Shown here: piece by piece, positions 1 through 12,066 of the stretch
How the letters are laid out: every line of letters begins with the position of its first letter
How positions within the stretch are numbered: position 1 is the first letter of the stretch
Source: Puffinus mauretanicus
Lineage: Eukaryota > Chordata > Aves > Procellariiformes > Procellariidae
Length of the DNA stretch: 64,000 nucleotides
Assembly (NCBI GenBank): GCA_023333565.1
Contig: JAJKFH010001022.1
Location: 186,001-250,000 of the forward strand
Direction of reading: 5' to 3'
Position numbers and translations under genes: made by a program
Notes under the pieces: generated by a model
Seen by the model: only the letters and a program-made list of their open reading frames with translations
Told to the model about the DNA's origin: nothing
The model's database searches: none

Positions 1-3000
1 TTCTCTATTTAGCAATTATTAGTCTCCCCTCCCTCTATGCACACACAACCCGTGTTAATATAAATGCATGCAAAGTGGCTGTGGTGTTTATTTTCTCATT
101 TCAGGGCCAACACTTTATATGCAGCAGAATATTGCTTAAGTCAGCATGGGACTAGCAACAGAGCACAGTGACTTTTTACTGTACTCTCAGCCATTAAGAT
201 GTGTTTTGCTTCAGTTCCTTAGCAAGTATGACTTTCTTGTACGAAGACTTTGGAACCTCAAGTCATACCATCTCAATTTTAAGTAATTTAAATTAAAACA
301 TGTTGGTTTAATCTCTGCTGCAAACACTAAACAACAATCTAGTTCTACCTAACTGGCACCACACAGAACTGGGAATATTCATAATTCCAAAACAATAACA
401 AAAGGTCTCAAACTCTTCCTTGTACTGTTGTTACATCAATTCTACCCCAAAAGGCAGCAAAATTTGCAAATACATGCGTGCTTGGAAGGTCAATAGGAAA
501 AGCAATTTCCTATGCCAGTGGTCTCAACCACAATGTTACTAAAAAAGGAGAAGTCAGTCTGAAACACACAGAATGCAGACCTCACCTGGAATTTAAAGGG
601 AAGCATATGAGTATACAGACAAAAAGTTGAACGCAAAAATAGTTATTTCTTAAGTTTTCCCTTTTTTTGGCACACCTTCCATATAAAAACACAACTAAAA
701 TCTAATTTGAGTGCAACAGCGGCACAAGTAAACATGGACCATGCCCTGTCACAAGGCTACAATGTGAGGAACTACGATGTGAATTCCCTACTCCACAGAG
801 TGAGGAATTTTGAGGCAATGGTGTTCTCTGGCTTTCCAGGAACAAAGATCCCACGTGAATCCGTAACTTGCTTAGGGAAATCAGAAAAGAAGACAAACAC
901 GTGAGAAAATGGGTATCACCTCCAACAGGTCTGGCTTCTTTCAGCAACCATCCCATGAAACTTACTCTGGACCAAACACCAGGCGACACACCTTCATTAA
1001 AATCCCCAGCCCTGCAGGGCATGTGATATTTAACTATAGTAAACAACTGTGATTAAAAAAAAAGAACAGATCTGAGCATCAATTTTATGTGGAAAATGAA
1101 GAACTAGAACTGTTTCGCTTCCCTGAAGAACATTCAAGGATTGGAGATCAGAACCAAAACTCCACAAAACATTAAAAATAAAAAAGCTAAATACTCACAG
1201 ACAGGAAGGAAAAAGCTCAGTGCTCTAAAGCAACAGTGTCCCTTTAAGATTTATCAAGACATTGACTTAAGAAATAAAAATGAGCAAGGTGGATGAGGGG
1301 GAAAGTGAGGAGTGGTACCTACTGACACTTTACATTTCGGTGCCCCCTCGTGACAAGCAGCATTTGGGTAATCATTCTGCCTTTCCCGACGGAGTTTAAC
1401 ATGCAGGCTAAGTGCACATGCTCAGAGATTGCTTAAATCACAGGCCAAGACAGTGCCAAAGAAACCACCGTCTGCATCAAATTAATCCCCCATAAATCAT
1501 AAGTGATCACATGACAGACCATAGCAAATCCCGGGAATCTGTACAGGAATCACTATGCATGTTCCAAACTGGGATGCATGGCAAAACCTGTATTTATGTG
1601 ACAGACCATAACTCCTTCGGGGCTGGGACGGTTAATCAAATAAATACTGAGCATACCAGAAAAAGTGTAGCATGTGCTAAAATACGTATCTACCTGGGCA
1701 AACAGTACACCAGTCCTAAATACGTATTTGCACAAACCTAAATACTTGTTTACCAAAGAGACAGGAACTGCTCCAAAGGCTTCTGCCAGAGCTCCGTTGT
1801 GCTGTAAATGCAAAGAACCAAGATTCTCAGACACTAACGCTCTCACCAGAGACAACCAGACAGGCTTCACCTGATCAGCACATCGTACAAGTATCTTTTG
1901 GCAATTTCATCGTATTTTAGCTTAAAATTGAAAAACCTGGAAAGCATTCATCACTGATACAAATACATGATTTTATTTTGTTGCTTGCCACCATTTGTTA
2001 CCTGTTAACAGTATCAACTTTGGATTTTTTTGTGTGTGTGTGTGAAAAATATATATAAAAACCTGGAGTTTAAGGACAATTTGTTTCCGTATCCTCCTCT
2101 AGTCATTCATAAATTTTTGATTATTCACTTTCAAGTATTCTGTCAGTTTTAGGACTAAAGAGTCTGTGTAGTAACCGTTAGTAATGGCCATCAAGCACAA
2201 AAATACTGAAATACTATTGCTTAAAAAGAACAGTAACTATGAACCTCCTTAACAAGAAACTAAAGACAAAAACTTGAAGAGATCAGACGCTTGTGGAGTA
2301 ATACTAAGGGCTTCATAACATTACAAACCTCTGCACTGTATTCCCTAACGGCAACCAGATTAAAACAGACATTTGCTTCTCCTCTTGCACAAGATTCAAG
2401 CTTTTAACCTCCACAAATTCAGCTGTCTACATGTATTTAAAAAGGCATCGTTAGAGGACGTCATCAATAGTTTCTCCGTATTTATTAAGCCAGCCTTCAT
2501 CAGAAAACCACAAACTGCAAAATTTTATTCTTACCACATCCTTGTGAGATAAAATGTAAATGTCACTACTCAAAAAAGGAAAACTAATGCAGAAATTTTA
2601 ATTATTTTGAGCACCCTAAATCAACTAACTATAGAGATCAGGAGTCCCACAAGTATCCATTACCTAATCCTATCCACTATACAACATCTTTTGTTCAAGC
2701 ATGTTTACTAACAGCAAAACATTCACATAAAACACTGATTTTCTGTTTATAGTGCATTACCTCTGGAGTCACAACAGCAGGAAAAGAAAAAAAGAAAGCC
2801 AGTACATCTCTACATTTACTTTTCAGCCAGACCAAGGCAAAGTGACTATTCTGATACTGGTTTGTGTCCCATTGCCCCTTCTCCTCTCCTAAAATCCCTG
2901 CACTTATTCCCATGGAACATGCACATCACCATGGGGTACCTTCTTCAACACCCCCATCTCCCAGTGCTTTCTCATCACCTTGCATTATTTGCTTCCACTT

Positions 3001-3380
3001 TTGCTTTGAGTCTACAGTATCTTCACGAAGGTTTCATTATGACTTTGGTACTGAACAAAAAAAACCCACCACCACCATGAATATTCACTGACAAAGAAAT
3101 TGCATCGCCTCTGCATATTCTTGACACAAAAGCATCACGACCGGGGACAGGAGAACTATTATCTAACACTAGATATATACAATACAGAAATATCCACACA
3201 CCCCATACACAACTATGTTCCATTCCAAAAGAGCAAAAGTTTTTGAAACAAGGTGATCTGCTGAGGCCATGGAGCTATGTTCCGAACCAGCAGCTGGTTC
3301 ATGATCTCCTGTGAGGAAAAAATAGCATGCAGGCACAGCATTAATCACCAAAAAAGATGGAAACACCCTATTAAACTCAC
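1..3380 (-). other. CRTC1: CRTC1 intron 2 (partial, runs off the left edge)
   Basis: This AT-rich DNA lies downstream, on the minus strand, of CRTC1 exon 2. I looked for the next CRTC1 exon (human residues beginning TPFQSSGLD) on the minus strand and did not find it, so the rest of the gene lies beyond the left edge. A (TG)7 tract at 2031-2044 is followed by a short AT run. The open frames here are short, overlap on both strands and resemble nothing I know. Confidence 0.75.
2031..2044. repeat. (TG)7 microsatellite
   Basis: Seven perfect TG units follow a T-rich run and precede a short (AT)n stretch. It lies in CRTC1 intron 2. Confidence 0.9.
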
Positions 3381-3497
3381 CTGGAAGGGCAGATCCATGG
3401 CACTGTTTCCAATTTGATTCACATTTGGCAGTGACCCACCGTAGTACTGGCCACGACTCTGTCCCAGTTGCAAATATTGGGTTTTCTGCAGCTGTAA
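3381..3497 (-). CDS. CRTC1: CRTC1 exon 2 (CREB-regulated transcription coactivator 1, residues 43-81)
   Basis: The exon is 117 bp, exactly 39 codons in phase 0, reading [10 protein letters not shown]...MDLPFQ. It joins exon 1 after residue 42. The acceptor is a pyrimidine-rich TTTTCTTTTAG before TTACAG, and the donor is CAG|GTGAGT. It completes the conserved N-terminal CREB-binding region of CRTC proteins, where these co-activators contact the CREB bZIP. It also contains the motif [11 protein letters not shown]. Counting from the exon 1 methionine, the serine of that motif is residue 64, the position known in mammalian CRTC1 as a SIK/14-3-3-regulated phosphosite that controls cytoplasmic retention. 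Differences from the human protein as I remember it are minor (for example K-T-Q for K-S-Q). The remaining exons are outside the window. Confidence 0.96.
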
Positions 3498-6400
3498 CTA
3501 AAAGAAAAGGAGGAGGAAAATGTAAGGGCAACTCATTTATTTTTCAACTGTTTTAACTGACTCAACTCGACGCCATGTCCGTTACCACCGAGCGTGGATA
3601 CCATCTATAAACAGCATGAATTCAACTTCTCCACAAAGCACGGTTGGCAAACTGCCACGTTAGGTCTTGAGTGATAGTGTAAAGTGATGGAAGAAAAATC
3701 AACTTCATAGTCAGCGATCGTATTCAATTTCCAACAAATAACCACCACATGAAACCACATGGCTCTTATGTCACCTGCTATTCTGAAAACCGGGACGTAA
3801 AAACCCCATGTCAGTCTGATCATGACTCTAATATCAAAATTAACCAGTTGTTCATGTGTGTGATACACAAATAAGAAAGTCATCTTACTGTAGTATATTG
3901 AGTATACTGTTTAACCAAATATTCAACTTTTTAGCAGTCTAGGTAACAGAGATGTTATAGCAGTTATAGCTTTCCACCATTAGGTAAGAGTTCTTGTTTC
4001 TTGCACCAGGAAAAGCTCTGTAGGAAGGGCAGAGACACAAGTTTTCAAAGCAAACCCAACCAACCAAAGAAAAAAAAAACAGCAAAGAATTCCTTACTGA
4101 ACAGGTATGCATGAAAACAAATGTGACAGTCTGCAAAGTTTCAATAAATGCTAGGTATCACTCTTCAGTCTGAATGACACCTCTCTACTAAAATATTCTA
4201 GTATGCTTTCCCATAGTTGTTTACATTTCTGGTGTACAAAAAAGCGTGCAGAAGAAAGCTGTTTCTTTTCTACTCAAACATCAACTTATTTTTATTGTCA
4301 CTTCTTTCGGAAGACTACTGTCTCAGCAGTTCATTAATAAGAGCTACAATTTTTGATTAATCTTTTGTTAGTGACCTTTCTCAATTTTTTAGTTTAGTAG
4401 TACCAATATTTAAAGCATCAGTTCTGTAACATTCCCACTCAACACATCTAGATTTAATACCACGCTGCCACCGAAGCCCTGTTTTACACTGATAAAGCAG
4501 AATTTGCAATCATCTGAAGACAACAATCCTGCTCCCAGGGATGCGTCTTCCAAGGACTGAAGAAACTACAATTAAAGTAGCAAAGAAATGAGCTTACATA
4601 AGTTAGTTCCCTCTCCTCCCACTGTGGAGGAGTACATATTGTATAATGTATGTTGTTCCTCACTAGATGTCAACTGGCTGTTTTGCATTCTGAAATGCAA
4701 GAACATTCCTAGATTGGTAGCAAAGAATTGTTTAAAGACTAAACGTTCAGATCTTGGACTAGCTGCAGGTTGGTTGCTAAGGTACTGTAGTGTGTACAGC
4801 AACAAATCTGGTTTAGTTTCATTCAAATAGATCCGAAAGCCTTTGCCTCGCAATGCCAGCATTCTGAAGAGCAAAGTTTGGAAAAGTACTAGAAAACGCC
4901 GCATCCCCAAAACTGGATGTTTACATGGTTTTTTTTCTTTACACTTTCTTCAAGTAAAGGAAATGGCAGTGTGGAAACCAGTGGCCCTGCCTCTACAGCT
5001 TTACCACAGAGGCCCTGAGGTTGAGTGAAGGTGCTTCCAGCAAAGCGAAGAAGAGCTAGCACCCTCCCTGTTGACGAGGTGATCTATGCAGAGTCCTGGG
5101 ATGAAACGGTAATACCACAAGCAGGGATGCTGAGCGGTGTGGACCGCGAGGATACCACGCTGCACACTGATAGCACCAAGACGGGACAGAAAGAAAAGGG
5201 ACCAGTCTGCTTAAATCATGCCGACACTTAGGGGTATATATATTAAAATAGTCCCTGAACAGAGGAGATGAAAATGGGATCACCCCGAGGAAAACAGTGA
5301 ATGCATTCTTCCGACTTTAAAACTATCCCTAGGAAAGCAACTCAAATACCCTCTATTCACAGAATCTGCCCTAGAAGCCACCAATTTCCAAATACACAGA
5401 CAGTAAAAATCTACGGCTTTAGCTGAGGGATCGAATTAATCCAAAACTTACAAGACAGCTCTTAGAGATGAAAACCCTCTATGGAACGGGCGCTCTCAAA
5501 AGCCTCAACTATTCAGGCAGGACACCAGTCGCAAAGTGGCCGATGTTTATTTTATTAACCAAAGGGCAAATAAATCCCCTTAGCCTGAAGACTTGAAAAA
5601 TATTCAGTCTGCCGTATCAAACGGTTCAACAAGATCCCATCTAAAAGGCCCCCCACCCCTTTTATTTTGCCATTTTTTGACACGCAATTACAATCCAGTG
5701 CTCTCTAAGCAACACATGAAACTAGAGAAACGCTGTGCGCTGGTATCACTTAATGAGTCACAGCCCCTCTAACTCATAGCTGCAGATCACTAAAAGCACA
5801 ATATCAGAACTAGCTGTGCTTTTTGCCTGGCCCGTACATATGTTTTTGTTGTTAAAAAAAGGCTTGCTTGGGATTGGTGCCAAACATTGAAGTAACTGTT
5901 TCAACAGGTGTTGGTTTCTTTTAAAAAACCTACTATAAGACGCAAAGGGGCGGGGGGGGTTGCTTTATGTTTTTTTAATGTTTTGGCCTTCCCCAGTACA
6001 TACCTGCCTCAAAGCATAATGTAACCAGGAGGTCATGACCATTTGTCTTTCCATTGCAGTCAAACATGGAAACGAGGAAACACAAGAGATCGAGAACTGA
6101 AGCAGTTCTCAAAAATGAGCTTGTTAAATGGCTTTGCAGTATCATTAATTTTAGTAACGCTACCTTCGATAAACACTTTTGGAGATCCGTGCCAAAAATA
6201 AGAAAACTGAGTGCTTGTTATTGCTATCATATATCATTACACCAGCGTGTAGATCTGTATTTGTTCCTCTCTTCAGCCTCCTGTCTTTTAACAGCAAGTG
6301 GCCCCCAGACTACACGGTTTATAGGAGACCATCAACAACTGCCACTTGCAATCTATGAAGATCAAGTGTAAGCAGAGCAGGCCAGTTTGCTGAGCGCCTC

Positions 6401-9400
6401 AAACCTCCGGCTTTTTAGCTGGTAGGAAAGCGTTTTTAAATACTGCGACATTAGACCTTACTGTCATTCCAACAGATCTCGAGTAAAATCAGCTCAAGTC
6501 TTTCAAAGCAGAGGATCAGCAAAAAAACCTGCAAATTTCACCGTCATGCTTCGAGATAACTCAGGAGTCTCGAGTCTTACTAAGGGGATCTGTGCACAAA
6601 GGCAGGCAGCACTGAAAATGAAAACAGACATCGGTTGTGACTAAAATGAACATTTCCTCCTTTTTCTGTAAAACTACCTTGTGAGGTGAATTAAGTATAT
6701 TGCACAATTTGGGGTCTGGGGATTAGGTCTGAAGAAGGGGATTGTGGGGTTTTATTTTAAAAGGAAAAAAAAGCCTTTTCTTAATAGAAAAATTCAGATT
6801 ACTCTTAAAATGTTAACAAGTCTCATGACAACTCTAGCTTTATCTCCTGGGGTTAGATTCAATTAGTGGCAACTTGCTTTCCATTTGAATTTAGATAGTG
6901 AAGTACGATAACTTAGTGTTCACCAGATATATTAATTTCTTGAACCATGAGAACTTAGTGACTCTACATTACAGCTTTTCCATTTATGTATTATGTGGCC
7001 AAGATAATAGCTCCTTGACGGTTAAAATATTGCTAAATATTCCAGTTCTTTCCTGAGAAAGCTTTTGGTAAGGAAAAAGCTTTTGCTTGTTAAACAATTT
7101 TACTTCTGCTTGACATTCTTGTTCAGAAAAAACGCTTCCCAAACGACAGATCCTAACTGAATCTGTAATTTTCCCTCGACCAACATTTCTCCTATGCTAC
7201 TTAAAGAAAAAATGAAGATTTTAAGTTAAAATCCAATTTAATCGTTAAAAATCAAATACTTCTGCATAAGCACTTTTCTAGAATAGCTGAAAATGTTCCC
7301 CAAATAAAAGGTTGACACACTGTTGGTTCGCCAGATTTGAAGTTATGTTAAAACCAATACATTTCTGCAAAGGTGCAAGAGTAACAATCCGCGAGGCAGC
7401 AGCAGCATCTTTACAGGAATTGTTACCTTTCCATGTAGTAATTAGGAATTTGCAGGCAATTACATTCTGAACTCAGCTAACAGTTGAGTAACATGACATG
7501 ATCTTATTCTGGCTAATGGAACCGGACACACACAACTTTGGTAAGAAATAAAAATATTAGATTTAACACAATTACTGACTTGCTAGCAATGGAACATTCT
7601 TCCAGATACTAGCTTTTATGTGAACCCATTTATATGAACTACCACAATTTTTCCATTTAGATTGGGTTAAGGTTTTCTGGATATACAGCTGTATTTGTAG
7701 GGAGAGATTCAAGTTATACAATAAAAATAAAAAAAATTAAAAAAAAAAAGGAGAGAAACATATCCTTAAAAGCATATCCAGTTTTCCTACAGACCTTCTA
7801 AGTGTCCAAAATACGCAGATGGGACTCAAAAGAAGCATTTATTAAAATTCAACACTTCAACTTCTCTAAAATCTTCCCAAAAAATTCTGGGCAAATTACA
7901 AACTTATGGACAGACTCAATTGTAATCAAACAGCAAATTTGACACTGGAATGAAGTCAATCAAAATCCACTATAGCTGTTTCTTTAAAATGCCCTTTTTA
8001 ATACATAAAAATTTGATTCCCATAAGCGTAATAAAAGGGTGGAGTGTCCTTTTCACAAAAAAACCCCTAAGATATCTGATGAATACAGGAAGTAAGATTT
8101 CATGATAACTGCTCTTTTGCCGGTTTGCAGTTTCCATACCAAGCTTTCTTATAAATTCTAGCTTTTTGCTTTAGAAAGCTTTCTCTTTAGCATGTTGAGG
8201 CTAATAAGCAGCAAAACGAGCGCAGATTAAAATTAGAAATGTCTTATTAAAGCTTAATTGGAAATTAAATTCTGTTTGAAGGATTAACTGGAAGTTTTAG
8301 AGACTGCATTATAGGTAAATCCTGTTGTTGAAAGCAGTTCAAAGTTTCCCAGCTGGACACGTCTGAAATTTCTCAGGAAGGCTTTCTCCTAGAGCAACCA
8401 GAGGCAGGACCTGCCACGGAAAAGAATACACAGTTGCCTGCAGTTTTTAAACCGGTTGGGATTGATTTGGCATCCTCAATAATATGTCACTGCTATTTTC
8501 TGATCTCTCCCGAGGAATGAACTCACAGCCCAACTCTTGGTAGAAAGCTCTGCCTCAATGAAAAGGCACTTACATTACTATTTTTGGCCTCTCTGCAGAA
8601 GAGCCAAAGACAGTAGAGACCAAGTGCCCTTTTATCCACAAAACTGGACTTTTCAAGTTACGCAGGTAGGGCAGCAAAAGAGAAAAACTTTCCAGGTCAA
8701 GTGCCTCTCCTGTGAGCAAGCAGAAGGCAGACAGTCTCCCAAACTACTAATCTGGCTTCTTTCTCCAGCATGAAATTAAACACTAAGTCAAACAAACCCT
8801 CAAGACAAGTCAGTTACTCAGCGGAATCCCAGTGGAAGTATTTTCTTCAGAGGGAGATTTCTTCCCATTCACAATCCTCATGTTGATAAGAAAAGCAAAT
8901 ACAGTCTTAAAAAGAAATCAATTTAATGATTCACAGTTATTGCATTTAGACTTAGTGGCAATACAGCCACTAGTTAAAAATCACCCATCTAACTATTAAA
9001 TTTAAAAAGTTCTTTACGTTTGTGTCCAAGTTGCCAAAAACTATCTGACAATTAACTAACTGCTCTGAGCACCAAAAGAGTGTGGCTCCTCCCTTCCCCT
9101 CAAACTAACCTTTTTCTGTAAATATTCTGAAGTTCGTATTAGAATTTGAATTTTAAAAACTCTGCACTTGTTACCCAACCAATTTCTAAAATTAATATAC
9201 ATCAAAATAACTACTCATTTACTCCATTTACTCACCCTCCATGAAAGCTGTCTAGAATTTATTTAATTAAATGACGAAGGATTCACAAATCAATAAAAGA
9301 GAATCCTGGTAAGCCAAGGAAAAGAACATTTAAATGTTAGCCACAATTTCATTAATTATAGCAGGTATTCATCCGCCAGTCCTTCTCTACATCAACAGAC

Positions 9401-10232
9401 CCAGACACAATCTCATTAAAGCCAAGAACCTAAAATTAATATCAATAATGAGAAGACACAGAAAGTTATTAGCAGAAAAAAGTTTCATGAGCAACGGAGG
9501 ATATAGTTTTATAATACAACCAAGCAGATCACACCGTGGAGAACAGAGTCCCAGTGCTCCGCTGCCTTTTCTTTCCCAGGAAAGCTGTATAACCTTGCCC
9601 TTCTCCTTGCACCCACACTCTTATGACCTGAAAGAAATCCGGTTAAAGAAGCTGAACCAGTAGAAAAACTGCGTGGGTTAGCTTAGTTTCTCTTAACTTG
9701 CTCACCCCACAACCAGATGAATTTTTGGTAGTAGAAGGGAAACAAGAGATAGCAGCGGGAGCCAACAGAAGGACAATTTCTTCCAATATTCAGCTACCAG
9801 AATAACTCAGCGGTACGGTCCAATTTCACATTAAGTTTCAGGGCTGTCTACTGAAGCAGATGTCTGAGCAAACCTCATCTTCACTCTCGCGGAAGCTGGA
9901 AGGTATGAAAAGAATGAGTCAAATGAACAAGAGAGACCGGGGCCTCACGTTACGGCATCTCTGTCTTCCCTCTGCCACCAAAGTTCCTCAGGACGCTACA
10001 TGAGCAATTAAGGGCTTTTTCAGAGGCAACTGCTAATTTTTAGATTACTCAGCACAAAATATCGGGGATCTGTCAGAATTACCAACTGGGGTCTAAAGTA
10101 CTACTTCTCCTGGAGTCAACTGGACCTGTGCTGCGAGTGTATAAAGCACTTTAAAATTGAAGGACTGCTGTTGGGTTTTCCCCCTGAGTACCAAGTGTAT
10201 CAAATTGAACATTCAAAGCACCAATTTCTTCT

Positions 10233-10342
10233 ATTTTACCGCTTGCATCTTAGTTATCCTCCTATAAAATGAGACTAATCACACCAGAAGAATATTGTAA
10301 AGATTAAGTTGGTTTTGAACTACTTAGACTCCTTAACAGCGT
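10233..10342 (+). repeat. MIR/L2-like ancient repeat relic
   Basis: The sequence CTTAGTTATCCTCCTATAAA, followed by ATGAGACTAAT and then TGTAAAGATTAAGT, follows the order of the MIR 3' half (CTCAGTTTCCTCATCTGTAAA, ATGGGGATAAT, TGAGGATTAAAT). It continues with a worn version of the segment after that. The match is from memory of the consensus and the copy is strongly diverged. Confidence 0.45.
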
Positions 10343-11994
10343 AAGGCGCAGAGCACTTCCCTGGGGGTTTAATTATCCTATCAGCAAACCAAAGTTTGAC
10401 TGGTGCACTCTAAGGCCCAGAGCTATACGCTGAACAATGTGGATAAATCAAGATATTTAACAGCCTCCCAGTAAGCCACCATTATCTATTTTTCTGCTGA
10501 AAGAGGCAGGGGTCTCAGTCTCACGAGGGGAGTGGGGAATATATGACAAATTAATTAAAGACTATCATACTGCTCACGCAGAAGGAGATGAATGAAGATT
10601 GGAAAGACTTTTGGAATGCTTGACTTTTTAATCTATATAATGCTTTTGTAGTCTGAGTACAACTGATAAGTTAATACTGACCGTTTTCATAGTGCTATCA
10701 GGTTTTTGACCATTTATGGCAAATAATTAAAAAGGCTTCCATTATTTAGATGTTACAGATTAAAATCCACCTATGCATGTTATCTAATAGTTGAATAGGT
10801 GGCTAAAGAGATGGATGTCTATTCGCAATCTTAGCCCTTTACTTTCATTTTCCAAGTAATTAAAAATTGGATGATGAAATCTAATAACATCAATACCTTC
10901 CCTTTCATCTGAAGATGCACCCGCCGAAGTGCGTATGTGATAGATGTTTCTTTTCAATCCAAAGTATGTCCTGATGGTCAGGGGAAATAAACGTTATGAT
11001 GTAAACCCGCTTCTTTTAAATTGTCTTTCAGAGCACCTACCGCTACTCTGCCTAATATAAAACAAAAAGGTGCAGCATCAGGAAACTACAGCACAAGTTC
11101 TTTTCTCAAAGACACCGATTCTCTAGAAAATGGCTTGACCACAGAACTAGATAAAAAAAATCTAGAATTACACAGAAGTATGCAGTCTGCGATCAGCCCC
11201 TTGAAGCTAGTGCATGCTGTAGATATAAAAACAGAGCTCTGAAAACTGCGTTCCTTTAAAAATCAGAACACATTTAAATGTGCCTGCTGCAAAGCAAGTG
11301 ACATCTTCTTTTATTTCTGAATAATCAACCATTCATGGCAACAACGAAAAGCAAACACGGCACACAGAGTCATGGTAGAATAGAAAAAGCGTAGCTAGCT
11401 TCTTCACAACTCTTCCTGGCTAATGGAGACAGACTACACAGACTAATTTATCAGAGAAAAAGAAGGGAGAATCCCTTGCATTCCTCTCTCATTTGGGCTG
11501 TCACAATCAGGAAGAAACACCACCAAGCCAGATTTCTAAAGTAACTTATTTCCTGCAGTTTCAAGTACTGATCCAACAGCAGCAGAGGATCCAAATGCAC
11601 AGCTGTTCCTCCCAGGAAGACTGGTAAAGGAAATGAAGTCTGAAGTTTAGAGGAAAGGTATAATCCGCAGTGATAGCAGCTGCTCTGTCTGGGTCACCTG
11701 GGATTTAAAATATTCCATCATCAGCTTTGTAACAAAATGTTTTGCAATGTGTTTTTTTAACTTTAGTATGTTTTTATTTTCATATAAGTGAAGATTTTAA
11801 CACTGGCTAGAAACAGACAAGTGCGGACAAGCCGAGCAAAAGTTTCCCTTGTTGCCTCTGCCAATCATATTTGGCCTTCTAATGCTATTAGCATCCTAGT
11901 GCAATAGATATTGCAGAGAAAAGTACTACCAAGCCAAAACAGGAAGCCAAATGTCTACTACAAACTAAGTGAAAATTACCACGAAAAAATCCAG

Positions 11995-12066
11995 ACATAT
12001 GGTATGAACTGGATTTGAACCCATGCTTTTAGAACTGCTACATCATTGTTTACTCTTCCATCACCA
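11995..12066 (-). repeat. Possible tRNA-derived SINE (MIR-like) head
   Basis: On the minus strand a GGGTTCAAATCC B-box-like motif follows a GTAGCAGTTCTAAAAGCAT segment, resembling the internal promoter part of a MIR-type SINE. No cloverleaf can be folded convincingly, so it is not called a tRNA gene. Confidence 0.3.

Noticed and set aside
540..620. Donor-like CCAG|GTGAGG on the minus strand near 590 as a CRTC1 exon 3
   Set aside because: The sequence upstream of it is not coding for the known exon 3 residues and looks like a pyrimidine-rich intron segment.
11995..12066. tRNA gene suggested by a GGTTCAAATCC motif
   Set aside because: No acceptor or anticodon arm pairs with it. A worn tRNA-derived SINE head is a better explanation.
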